A stretch of DNA of 6,992 nucleotides from Deltaproteobacteria bacterium (lineage in GTDB: Bacteria > Desulfobacterota > Binatia > Binatales > Binataceae): contig PMOH01000349.1 in assembly GCA_003161515.1 (NCBI GenBank), positions 1 to 6,992 of the forward strand, given 5' to 3'. Shown here one piece after another: positions 1 through 6,992 of this stretch. Under the pieces are notes generated by a model. That model searched no databases, was not told the DNA's origin, and saw nothing but the letters and a program-made list of their open reading frames with translations. Position numbers and translations under genes: made by a program. Position 1 is the stretch's first letter. Each line of letters opens with the position of its first letter.

Positions 1-3000
1 ATCTGCGCCCACGGATGGCCGCTCCCAACATGTTCGATCTTCAGATCTGATTCGGCGGATGGCCAATCAAACGCGAGATTCCCACCCTTCGGATCGTTTG
101 CCCAATTCAGTTTTTGCGTCGCCGCCTGAATCGAAGCGTTGGTGACTCCCGCGACCGGCGTCGATTCGAAAGCGGTTGCAAACTTCCTCACCGCCAGCGT
201 GCCCCATGCGTTGGTGATCGTTTCGGTCCACGCTCCGTGTGCCTGCAGCGCCAGTGCGCCGCGCATCACGAGCGGAAGATCGTCATGCCACAAGTTGTTG
301 TCGATCAACAGCAGCGCGAGCCTCACCAGGTTGCAATCGGGCGAGACCATCAGCCACCACATCTCGTTGCGCGGGTCGCTCGACAGATGCATCGCCGTCC
401 CTTGTTCATTAAGACGCGCGCGCATGATGTGTTCCGCGTCCTTCAGACGCCGCTCGCGATCGGGAATTTGCGGAACGCGGAGCAGGATACTCCACCAATC
501 GATCACGGCCGAGTCGGGCCACAGATTTGGATCGATCGTACTACTGTTGAGCATCGCTGGATCGGCGTGACCGGTGCGAGCGAGCGCGTCGATTGCGGCG
601 AGTTTGCGCAATGGCAGGTCAGCCGCCTGGATCGGCCCATCGCGCACGATCTTGCCCTCGACGAAATCGCTCAGACCTTTTTCCAGCGTCGTTTCCGAGT
701 CGGCCGGAATAGTCAGTCCCGCCTCATGCTCTATCGAAATGAAATAGCTAGTTAGTACCTCACTCCCACGGTCCAGGATGGGAAAGTATTTGAGCAAACC
801 GTCCGAGTCGGTATATGACGGCAAGTCCGCGATGATAGCGCTCCACAATTTCGGATCGCCGAGCGCGACCGCGACCGACACGCGTTGCTCGAGGCATCCG
901 TAAGGATATTGGCGCATCCAGTCACGCACTCCGTCGAGTCCCGCCGCGAGCGAAGGACTCAGCGAGACTTGCACGCCGCCTACGCCGGCCAGCGCGTCGG
1001 CAGGACGCGCGACCGGCTGAACGATTGGTTTGTCGAGTTGCAACAGCGTGGCCTGAAGCGCGCGCACCGGAACCGCGGGAACTACGCGCTGCGTGATCAG
1101 CAAATGATCGGACGGTCCGTGCTCGACGCTCGCATCGACGTGATACTTGAGTTCCCGCACGACCGCCGGCACCTCGACGTTCCACGAGATAGTCGTGCCC
1201 TGGCCAGGTCCGAGTGCGAGCTTCTGCGGCGGAGGTACCTGCGCGAGCCCGTCGATCTTCGCATTGACCGTCGCATCGAAAGCGCGCTCCGACGCATTGC
1301 GCACAGTGAACTCGGCGGCAAAAGAATCGCCATTTCGTATGATCGGCGACACACCTGACAACAACATCAGATCCTGAGTCGAACGGATACTTGCGAATCC
1401 GGTTCCAAACTGATCGGGGCCGGAATTGGCGATCGCGACGATTCGGAAACTGGTCAGCGAGTCGTTGAGCGGCACCTCGATCGATGCGTCGCCGCTCGGA
1501 TCGAGCGCGACAGACGCCTTCCACAGCAGCAGCGTGTCGAACAGCTCGCGCGTGATCTGGTGGCCACCGCCGCCGCCCGGTGGAATCGCTTTGATTCCGA
1601 AGTGGCGCTTGCCGACGACTTGCATCTCGGCGGTCGAAGTCTCGACCTGGTACGCGCGCCGACCCATCATCGCGTCGAGCAGTTTCCAACTGTCGTTGGC
1701 GCGCAGCTCGAGCAAGCCCTCGTCAACCGCGGCGACTGCGATCGTGCTGCCAGGCGCGGGCGCTTTGCCGTCGAAGGTCCTCACCGAAACCTTGACGACC
1801 GCCTTGTCGCGCACGTGATAGACGGATTTCTCCGGCGCGACCTTCACGTTCAGCCGATGGTCCCGCCATCCGACTCGAATTTCAGCGATGCCGAGCTTGA
1901 ATGCCGGCTTGCCGAGATCGAGCATCGCGGTCGGCTGCACGCTGGCGATTCTGCCGCGGACCACCAGCGCGGAAACGAAAACGTTGGGCGCAAAGTCGCG
2001 AACGGGAAGCGTGACGACTGGATTGCGTCCCATAAGATGCACGATCGACGCGGCCAGCACGCCCTCGCGTTCGACGGTGACGAGCGCAGTCGCCTCCGCG
2101 AACGGCATCCGAACCTGAAAGCGCGCGACGTCGCCGGGCTCATACGCGGGCTTCTCGGGAATGAAGTCCATGCGGTCGTCGTCGCGGCCGGCGAACCATT
2201 CGCGCTCATTTCCAGGAATAAAAATTTCGCTGTTGGCAGAACTCGAGTTGCCCGCGTCGTCGGTCACCGTCGCTTGCAGAATTGCCTGCCCAGTCACGGA
2301 AGGTTTCGCTTCGCACGACAGTCGTCCGCGATCATCGGTCACGCCCGAGCACAAAGCGCCGATTAGTTTCGTTTCCTGGGTGTTCTCGTATGCGTAAAAT
2401 CCGCCGATCAGCCGCTTCCGATACGAATATTCGAGGCGACTGAAAATATCGACGCGAACGGGCGCGCGCGCGATTGGCTTTCCCGAATCGTCAACCACCG
2501 CAAGATGCGCGCGAACCACACCCGGCGACGACGCCCAATCCTCGACCTGGATTCCGACCAGCCGCTGCGCCGGCCAAATCATCACGTTGTTCGAGACCGT
2601 CTGACTCTCGCCGTTGGGGTCGCGATATTCGAGCTCGGCGTGAACCTCAGTGGGCGTGGACGCGCGCGGGATGTCGCTGATGTCGGTGCGCGCGCCGCCG
2701 GCGCCATCAAGCGTGAGATCCTTGCGCTGATGCACGCCGGGATTCTGTTCGTTTTCCATCCCTTCCGAAAATCCTTCGCTGTGGACGATTCCCGGCGTCA
2801 CGATGCCGTTGGAGAAAACGCAATCGTCGAAGTCGGTGAATTGCGGAGACGCGTTCTTGTTGATCTGGCTTCGCAGCGTGACTGGAAGTCCCTTGGCCGC
2901 GCCGCCCGACAGGTATTCGGCGCTCAAGTCGATCGGAATTTCCGTGACCGCGACCAACGGCTGCGCTGGAACTCTGATCGCGGCTTTCATCAGCGGGATT

Positions 3001-5237
3001 CGAAATTCCTCGACTCGAAAATTCCCGGTGCTGAGCTCCTGGGTTGATTGATCGCCGATAGATCCACCATCAGCGGCGGGCGTCGGAGTCGCAGCGACAG
3101 TCTTGCGACGCGACATCGTGACTTCGTAGGTGCCGAGCTTTGCAGCTTTCGGAATCTGCCAATCATTCTCCGCGCTGCCCGAATCGTTCCACTTCAGATC
3201 GAAATCGTAGTGCTGATCGCCGCCGGAAAAGGTAATCGAAAGCGTGTCGGGGAGATTTTCCCTCGGCACAATCGACAGTCCATCGACTGTTTTGGCCCGG
3301 ATGAAGTGCTTCATGTGAACCGTCTCGCCGGCGCGCAGCAGCGTCCGATCGAAAACCGTGTCGGCGATGTACGGCGACGGCTGATATTCGGTCGGCAGAT
3401 GAAAGCGCCACGCTTCGATTCCCTGCTGCCAACTCGAATGCACAAAGCTGAAGTCTTCGCCCGACTGCGCGGTGATGAGCAGGCCGCGATTCAATCCGCT
3501 GAGCGCTTCGACCTGGTGGGTGAAGTAGTCGCTCTCGTGATCCGTCTGCGTCGAATCGCACTGCGGAAGATTGGCAAACGCCGCCGACGTGGGAACCATC
3601 GCGAGGCCGCGCGCGTCGGTGCGGCCGGTCCACAATTCGGTCCCATGACAATCCGCAATCGCGACGTCCGCGCCATCGACTGGGCGTCCGCTCTCGAGTG
3701 CCGTCACCCAGACGAGCGAGTTCGCCTGCCCCTGCTTGAAATGAACCGCGAGATTGGTGACGAGCGCCGCAGTCGGAACGTACATCGGGCGCGGCGCGCC
3801 GAGCAAAACAGCGCCGAGGCGAGTGCTCTTCAGTTCGACGATATACAAACCCGGACGCTTGAGCGGAATTCCCATCACTTCGAAAGCGTTGGGGCCGTTG
3901 GGCTTCGGCATCGCGAATTGCCTGGCGCCGTCCGCATTCTCGCCACTGAACACCGACTCCGAGCGCTTCGCCTCGGCCACCCGGTTGAGCCACGAAAGAA
4001 CGTCGCCGGCCTTGGGCGTCGGCACGCGCCATAACGTCGCCTCGATTCGCGTGAGTAGTGAACTTTCGGCGTCACCGCCGAGCTTGAGTTGATCGCCTGC
4101 GATCTGCGCTTCGAGATTTCGCACCGTGACCGGCAGCACAGCGTCCGCCGCCTCGATAATTCCAAAACGCGCCGAGAACTTGGCGAGCGGTGGAAACTCG
4201 CCGGTCTCGACCGTCATCGGAAAGCGCGACGCGTTCGCAAGTTCACGTCCGGATCCATCGACCAGGTTCGGCGGCATCTCGATTTTGTACTGCGACGACT
4301 CCTTAAACGGACCTTTGAACGAAAGCGACGACGTCTCGCCCGGATCGCTGAGCACCACGAACTGTCGCGCACCGTCGGGTGCTACCAGCGCGACCTGCTT
4401 TGCCTGCTCCGCGGGGATCGGCGAGGTGAACGAAACCGTAATCGGCGTCAGCGGGATACATCCGGTCTTCGCGCTTTCGCGCTCGCAACGTATCGACGCC
4501 TCGAAACGCTTGCGCGTCTTGTAGCTGAGCGTTTGATCCTGATCGGTCGCGATTCCGCTTTTCGATTTGATTCCCTTGCCCCAAATCAGGGTCACCGCCG
4601 TGTTGTTCGGGAAACGCTGCTTTGCCTGGAGGATAACGACCGTCTTGTTCGCGGTCAGTTCTGCAAATCGCTTCAACAGAATCTCACGGTCGGCGCCGCT
4701 CATGATCGTCGCGCCAACCGTCTGCGGCATGTTTTCAATCGAAAAGCCCGCGTGCTCGAGAATCGACGCCGGATCCGGCTCCGCGTCGAGGATCAGCACG
4801 AACGCCTGCTCCTCATCTATATCGTTGCTGTCGGACCACGGCCGCTGATCGACGATCGAAGGTCCGCCGGTGTCGAAATTGAACGCACTGAGATCGCTGA
4901 ATGCTGTCCCCGCCAGCGACTTCAAGCCCGCGCGCAGCTTGAAGGTGCATCGCAGACCCGCAGGCAAATCATTTTCGAAGTCGTACGACCAGTTACGACT
5001 GTCGATCCATCGGCCCGCGCCCTTCGCCGGACAATCGATCTCGAACGGCGCCGTCGTATCGCGTGGATCGCCGAGCGCGACCATCGGCTCGGAAAATCTG
5101 GCCGTCACCTGTCGAACCTGCTTGACCGTTCCTTGTGGAGAAAAGTGCGTCACTGATGGCGACTCTCCGGCGACGGCGGAAGACAGCTCGACGGCCGCAC
5201 AGATTGCCAATGCAGCCGCCAAAAAACGCGCGATCAA
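1..5237 (-). CDS. Bacterial alpha-2-macroglobulin (YfhM-type, thioester-containing), C-terminus cut by window edge
   Basis: Envelope protease trap: a protease cuts the bait segment, the protein rearranges and an activated thioester binds the attacker. Seen: 1745 codons without a stop. Residues 1-23 are a Sec signal (Arg4, a hydrophobic run at 5-16, probable cleavage after AVA at 21-23). MG-type domains follow, with landmarks VFDRTLLRAGE (628-638), RLIGGFYAYEN (942-952) and FIPEKPAYEPGD (1025-1036). VDEGLLEL (1171-1178) and FDTLLLW (1233-1239) flank a probable bait segment. PLNDSLTSFRI (1256-1266) precedes YPYGCLEQ (1444-1451), the thioester motif with Cys1448 and Gln1451. At least 294 residues of thioester domain follow. 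Escherichia coli YfhM has about 1650 residues; this one is longer. TTG at 5237 is the first ATG, GTG or TTG after the upstream stop (5334-5336), but it lacks a Shine-Dalgarno, so the true start is uncertain. No clear lipobox is present (LAIC at 10-13 has Ile before Cys), so it may be soluble rather than a lipoprotein. The family is often paired with pbpC, which is not in view. Confidence 0.95.
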   Translation of the reverse strand, partial: MIARFLAAALAICAAVELSSAVAGESPSVTHFSPQGTVKQVRQVTARFSEPMVALGDPRDTTAPFEIDCPAKGAGRWIDSRNWSYDFENDLPAGLRCTFKLRAGLKSLAGTAFSDLSAFNFDTGGPSIVDQRPWSDSNDIDEEQAFVLILDAEPDPASILEHAGFSIENMPQTVGATIMSGADREILLKRFAELTANKTVVILQAKQRFPNNTAVTLIWGKGIKSKSGIATDQDQTLSYKTRKRFEASIRCERESAKTGCIPLTPITVSFTSPIPAEQAKQVALVAPDGARQFVVLSDPGETSSLSFKGPFKESSQYKIEMPPNLVDGSGRELANASRFPMTVETGEFPPLAKFSARFGIIEAADAVLPVTVRNLEAQIAGDQLKLGGDAESSLLTRIEATLWRVPTPKAGDVLSWLNRVAEAKRSESVFSGENADGARQFAMPKPNGPNAFEVMGIPLKRPGLYIVELKSTRLGAVLLGAPRPMYVPTAALVTNLAVHFKQGQANSLVWVTALESGRPVDGADVAIADCHGTELWTGRTDARGLAMVPTSAAFANLPQCDSTQTDHESDYFTHQVEALSGLNRGLLITAQSGEDFSFVHSSWQQGIEAWRFHLPTEYQPSPYIADTVFDRTLLRAGETVHMKHFIRAKTVDGLSIVPRENLPDTLSITFSGGDQHYDFDLKWNDSGSAENDWQIPKAAKLGTYEVTMSRRKTVAATPTPAADGGSIGDQSTQELSTGNFRVEEFRIPLMKAAIRVPAQPLVAVTEIPIDLSAEYLSGGAAKGLPVTLRSQINKNASPQFTDFDDCVFSNGIVTPGIVHSEGFSEGMENEQNPGVHQRKDLTLDGAGGARTDISDIPRASTPTEVHAELEYRDPNGESQTVSNNVMIWPAQRLVGIQVEDWASSPGVVRAHLAVVDDSGKPIARAPVRVDIFSRLEYSYRKRLIGGFYAYENTQETKLIGALCSGVTDDRGRLSCEAKPSVTGQAILQATVTDDAGNSSSANSEIFIPGNEREWFAGRDDDRMDFIPEKPAYEPGDVARFQVRMPFAEATALVTVEREGVLAASIVHLMGRNPVVTLPVRDFAPNVFVSALVVRGRIASVQPTAMLDLGKPAFKLGIAEIRVGWRDHRLNVKVAPEKSVYHVRDKAVVKVSVRTFDGKAPAPGSTIAVAAVDEGLLELRANDSWKLLDAMMGRRAYQVETSTAEMQVVGKRHFGIKAIPPGGGGGHQITRELFDTLLLWKASVALDPSGDASIEVPLNDSLTSFRIVAIANSGPDQFGTGFASIRSTQDLMLLSGVSPIIRNGDSFAAEFTVRNASERAFDATVNAKIDGLAQVPPPQKLALGPGQGTTISWNVEVPAVVRELKYHVDASVEHGPSDHLLITQRVVPAVPVRALQATLLQLDKPIVQPVARPADALAGVGGVQVSLSPSLAAGLDGVRDWMRQYPYGCLEQRVSVAVALGDPKLWSAIIADLPSYTDSDGLLKYFPILDRGSEVLTSYFISIEHEAGLTIPADSETTLEKGLSDFVEGKIVRDGPIQAADLPLRKLAAIDALARTGHADPAMLNSSTIDPNLWPDSAVIDWWSILLRVPQIPDRERRLKDAEHIMRARLNEQGTAMHLSSDPRNEMWWLMVSPDCNLVRLALLLIDNNLWHDDLPLVMRGALALQAHGAWTETITNAWGTLAVRKFATAFESTPVAGVTNASIQAATQKLNWANDPKGGNLAFDWPSAESDLKIEHVGSGHPWAQ

Positions 5238-5291
5238 AAATGTGGATTGAATCAGCCGACCAGAATCCGATCGCGAGCTATTGATATGAGT

Positions 5292-5299
5292 TCCTCCCC
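5292..5299 (-). promoter_or_regulatory. Strong Shine-Dalgarno GGGGAGGA upstream of the macroglobulin gene
   Basis: The minus strand reads GGGGAGGA, close to the ideal anti-16S complement. The macroglobulin frame has no ATG, GTG or TTG at normal spacing; the in-frame codon seven bases after GGAGG is ATC at 5283-5285. Starting there would add an N-terminal extension of 16 residues containing two arginines before the hydrophobic core. It may be a true ribosome site for a non-standard start, or chance. Confidence 0.4.
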
Positions 5300-5330
5300 G
5301 ACCACCACGGCGTAAACGTGGGCTGCCGAC

Positions 5331-5359
5331 ATCCTACTGAGTAAGCAATCTCGTGTCAG
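5331..5359 (-). promoter_or_regulatory. Candidate sigma70 promoter for the macroglobulin gene
   Basis: On the minus strand, CTGACA (5359-5354, five of six matches to TTGACA) is followed after 17 bases by TAGGAT (5336-5331, four of six matches to TATAAT). Transcription would start near 5324, about 25 bases before the GGGGAGGA ribosome site. This suggests the gene can be transcribed apart from the upstream WYL regulator. It is a consensus match only. Confidence 0.35.
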
Positions 5360-5391
5360 AATGAACCGGGCCTCGATTACCTGCAAGCGCA

Positions 5392-6420
5392 CTAACCGCC
5401 GCGGTAAAGCCGCGCCGCTTGGGCATGGCGATCCGCGATTGTTTTGCGCAGCGCGGCGGGCTTGAGCACCTCGATCCACGCTCCCATGCTCATTATCCAG
5501 TTCGCCAACTCCGTCGTACCCTTGACGGTCATCGTCATGATTGTCGTGCCGTCGCGGCGATGGGAAAAACGCTGGCTGCGATGAATCGTGCGCGATCGCA
5601 CGTACGCCTCAGTCTGTTCGTTATGAATCTTCAACTCGACTTTGGTCTCGGGGCCGTCAACAATTCCGAAAGTCCCTTCGGTATGTGCCGCGGGATCGAA
5701 GCCGCGCGGATAGATGAATCGCGTCGCGGCGCCGTCGGGTTGACGAATGAATTCGACCGATCGCATTCGCTCGACCGCCAGGTAAATGATCGCTTTGCTC
5801 CGATGGCTGTGGCCGAGCAGGTAGAGGCCGCCGCGGTATGCCATCAGCGAGTAGGGATCGAAATCGTGATGATGCCCCTCGCCGGTCAGGCCTGCGTAAT
5901 CCACCTTGAGCCGGCTCTGATCGAGCAGCGCGCGCAAGATAACGTCGAGCTGTTCGCTGAAGTCAGTGTAGTCCTTGGGCGCATAAGGAACCGCGTAAAA
6001 CTTGCGCTCAAGGCCGGACAACCGCGTCTGCTGCGTCGAGCTCAGGTTCTGAAAAACCTTCTCCCACAGCCCCTCGACGCCTTCCTTCAACACCGTGCCT
6101 TCGAGAAACTTGAGTACCGTCAGCGAGAAATACAGCAGCGCGACCTGGTACGAAGACGCCTCCGTGGCTTTCATCGAGCTGACCAGGCGAAGCCTGCGCT
6201 CTGCGCCGCTGCCGACCACTTCGACCAGCGGCGCGCCGTGCGAGTCGGCGAGTTCGCTCCGCAACACCGACACGTAGCGCGCAAGCGTGCGCTCGGAAAT
6301 TTCCAGGTTCTCGGCAATCGATCTGAAACTCCAGCCGTACGGCCTCGAAAACAACCCGGCGGCGATTCGCGCCAGCCGAATCGCGGCGCCATAAGTCGGC
6401 TTGCGGCGAAGTTTTTTCAT
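5392..6420 (-). CDS. WYL-domain transcriptional regulator (HTH-WYL-WCX, YafY/PafBC-like)
   Basis: A 342-residue cytoplasmic DNA-binding regulator, complete and of normal family length. Seen: an N-terminal helix-turn-helix at about 29-57 (FRSIAENLEISERTLARYVS is the helix pair). A WYL domain spans about 155-227, with FDPYSLMAYRGGLYLLGHS at 187-205 and the basic ERMR at 217-220; the name-giving motif is LYL at 199-201. The C-terminal WCX part (about 250-342) contains W308, G313 and VLKPAALR (318-325). In the family the WYL domain binds a ligand, in known cases nucleic acid such as single-stranded DNA, and the WCX part helps dimerisation. ATG at 6420 was chosen; GTG at 6426 and TTG at 6432 are in-frame alternatives, and TGA lies directly before the TTG. 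No strong ribosome site is seen. It is divergent from recC and lies 154 bases upstream of the macroglobulin gene. The ligand and target genes are unknown. Confidence 0.95.
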   Translation of the reverse strand: MKKLRRKPTYGAAIRLARIAAGLFSRPYGWSFRSIAENLEISERTLARYVSVLRSELADSHGAPLVEVVGSGAERRLRLVSSMKATEASSYQVALLYFSLTVLKFLEGTVLKEGVEGLWEKVFQNLSSTQQTRLSGLERKFYAVPYAPKDYTDFSEQLDVILRALLDQSRLKVDYAGLTGEGHHHDFDPYSLMAYRGGLYLLGHSHRSKAIIYLAVERMRSVEFIRQPDGAATRFIYPRGFDPAAHTEGTFGIVDGPETKVELKIHNEQTEAYVRSRTIHRSQRFSHRRDGTTIMTMTVKGTTELANWIMSMGAWIEVLKPAALRKTIADRHAQAARLYRGG

Positions 6421-6426
6421 GTTCAC

Positions 6427-6455
6427 ATCCAATCATCTCAATAATCGAATGCCAA
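6427..6455 (-). promoter_or_regulatory. Weak candidate promoter for the WYL gene, possibly leaderless
   Basis: On the minus strand TTGGCA (6455-6450, five of six to TTGACA) is followed after 17 bases by TTGGAT (6432-6427, only three of six to TATAAT). With a usual six-base gap, transcription would begin at or next to the A of the ATG at 6420, giving a leaderless mRNA. The poor -10 makes this uncertain. Confidence 0.25.
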
Positions 6456-6464
6456 CGGTTGTCA
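6450..6464. promoter_or_regulatory. Imperfect 15-bp palindrome, candidate operator
   Basis: TGCCAAC-G-GTTGTCA has six of seven complementary arm positions; the one mismatch is position 52 against 62 of the 6450-6464 block (C against T). The right arm holds the recC-side -35 hexamer TTGTCA and the left arm, read on the minus strand, holds TTGGCA for the WYL gene. A dimeric regulator bound here would cover both. The WYL protein encoded alongside is the obvious candidate binder, by inference. Confidence 0.4.
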
Positions 6465-6487
6465 GGCCACCGCTGTAGGTTTCTAAT
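6459..6487 (+). promoter_or_regulatory. Sigma70-type promoter for recC
   Basis: TTGTCA (6459-6464, five of six to TTGACA), a 17-base spacer, and TCTAAT (6482-6487, five of six to TATAAT). The predicted start near 6494 gives a leader of about 24 bases before the recC ATG. This is the best promoter match I found in the window, and it lies correctly placed and oriented in a divergent gap. Confidence 0.55.
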
Positions 6488-6517
6488 CACTGAGCCGCGA
6501 TCCATAGTTGTGCCGCG

Positions 6518-6992
6518 ATGATTCGTATTCACTATTCAAATCGACTTGAAAATCTGATTGCGCCGCTCGCCTTGGCGGTCGCGGATCATCAGCGGCGCGA
6601 TCCGCTCGAGCGCATCTCAATAGTCGTGCCCAACCGCGTCGTCGAGCAATTCGTCCGTCATCGTCTGACCGAATCGATCGGCATCGCGGCAAATCTGGAC
6701 TTCCCGTTCCTGCGCAGCTATCTCGCCAGGCTTCTCCAATCGACCGACAAGAATCTCAAGATCCTCGAGGCCGATGAGCTTCAACTCGTGCTCTTCGAAT
6801 GCCTCCGAAGTCCCAGCCATCGCGACGACGCGAACTTGAAGCCGGTCCGCGATTACATCCATGGCGGATCTAAAACCGACGCCGACGTCGAGCTCAGAAC
6901 GCTCCTGCTTGCCGCGCAGTTGGCGCGATTGTTTCGCGAATATTCGATATCGCGGCGTCGCATGATCGGGAAATGGCGCGCCGCCCGCCGCT
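6518..6992 (+). CDS. recC: RecC, exodeoxyribonuclease V gamma subunit (N-terminal part only)
   Basis: The first 158 codons of RecC, the subunit of RecBCD that splits the DNA duplex and scans for Chi; the complex repairs double-strand breaks and degrades foreign linear DNA. Seen: the opening MIRIHYSNRLENL resembles the start of E. coli RecC. The helicase-like ISIVVPNRVVEQF at 33-45 and the family hallmark GIAANLDFPF at 55-64 follow. RLFREYSISRRRMIGKW near the right edge fits the RecC segment after that domain. E. coli RecC has about 1120 residues, so most of the gene lies outside. ATG at 6518 is the first start after an in-frame TGA at 6491-6493; no clear Shine-Dalgarno precedes it. recB and recD would be expected downstream, outside the window. 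Related inactive-helicase nucleases such as AddB are less likely given the GIAAN-DFP motif. Confidence 0.93.
   Translation, partial: MIRIHYSNRLENLIAPLALAVADHQRRDPLERISIVVPNRVVEQFVRHRLTESIGIAANLDFPFLRSYLARLLQSTDKNLKILEADELQLVLFECLRSPSHRDDANLKPVRDYIHGGSKTDADVELRTLLLAAQLARLFREYSISRRRMIGKWRAARR

Larger units (their letters stand above)
5238..5391. other. Intergenic gap between WYL regulator and macroglobulin gene
   Basis: This 154-base gap holds the candidate promoter and ribosome site listed separately. A short inverted repeat, CCACG at 5305-5309 and CGTGG at 5317-5321 with a 7-base loop, would fall in the leader just before the ribosome site. There is no hairpin followed by a T-run, so I see no intrinsic terminator after the WYL gene and read-through is possible. 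Confidence 0.5.

Noticed and set aside
922..1689. Minus-strand open frame of 255 codons in a different frame within the macroglobulin gene
   Set aside because: Arg/Ala-rich with no motifs; the macroglobulin frame here contains the CLEQ and FDTLLLW landmarks.
3048..5156. Long plus-strand open frames (about 328 and 355 codons) opposite the macroglobulin gene
   Set aside because: They are arginine-rich, lack recognisable motifs, and lie wholly antisense to a stop-free 1745-codon frame with clear family motifs. GC-rich codon use produces such shadows.
5196..5207. LAIC in the signal peptide as a lipoprotein lipobox
   Set aside because: Ile directly before Cys is not an accepted lipobox residue, and AVA-G ten residues later is a good signal peptidase I site.
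5252..5332. Small 26-codon frame from ATG 5332 to TGA 5252 that could be a leader peptide for the macroglobulin gene
   Set aside because: Its ATG overlaps the proposed -10 element and has no ribosome site; its sequence shows no attenuation-type codon run.
5419..6444. Plus-strand open frame of 341 codons opposite the WYL gene
   Set aside because: Antisense to a complete regulator with HTH, WYL and WCX features; no family resemblance of its own.

Overview
The window holds parts of three genes and two intergenic gaps, with no sign of mobile DNA, RNA genes or CRISPR. It looks like an ordinary chromosomal region of a Gram-negative bacterium of moderately high GC content (roughly 58-60% by eye). 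The reason for 'Gram-negative' is that the main gene encodes a bacterial alpha-2-macroglobulin, a periplasmic or outer-envelope protein, and that the right-hand gene encodes RecC. The sequence alone does not let me name a phylum.

Layout. Positions 1-5237, minus strand: one very long open reading frame for a YfhM-type alpha-2-macroglobulin. It has a Sec signal peptide, a series of macroglobulin (MG) domains, a probable bait segment, and a thioester domain with an intact CLEQ motif. The C-terminus lies beyond the left edge. I read every codon of this frame and found no stop from the window edge back to a TAG at 5334-5336. Positions 5238-5391: a short gap with a plausible minus-strand promoter and a strong Shine-Dalgarno sequence that oddly has no standard start codon at the right distance. 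Positions 5392-6420, minus strand: a complete HTH-WYL-WCX transcriptional regulator. Positions 6421-6517: a 97-bp divergent promoter region. It contains a good sigma70-type promoter for the plus-strand gene and an imperfect 15-bp palindrome whose arms contain a -35-like hexamer for each direction. Positions 6518-6992, plus strand: the N-terminal part of recC (exodeoxyribonuclease V gamma subunit), cut by the right edge.

How they may work together (inference). WYL regulators often sense nucleic acid or DNA damage and control repair or phage-defence genes. A WYL gene divergent from recC, with a palindrome on the shared -35 region, suggests that the regulator controls itself and the RecBCD-type nuclease. 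The alpha-2-macroglobulin, an envelope trap for foreign proteases, is co-directional with and downstream of the regulator but appears to have its own promoter. No wholly new system is evident; the most interesting parts are the regulator/recC control region and the start of the macroglobulin gene.
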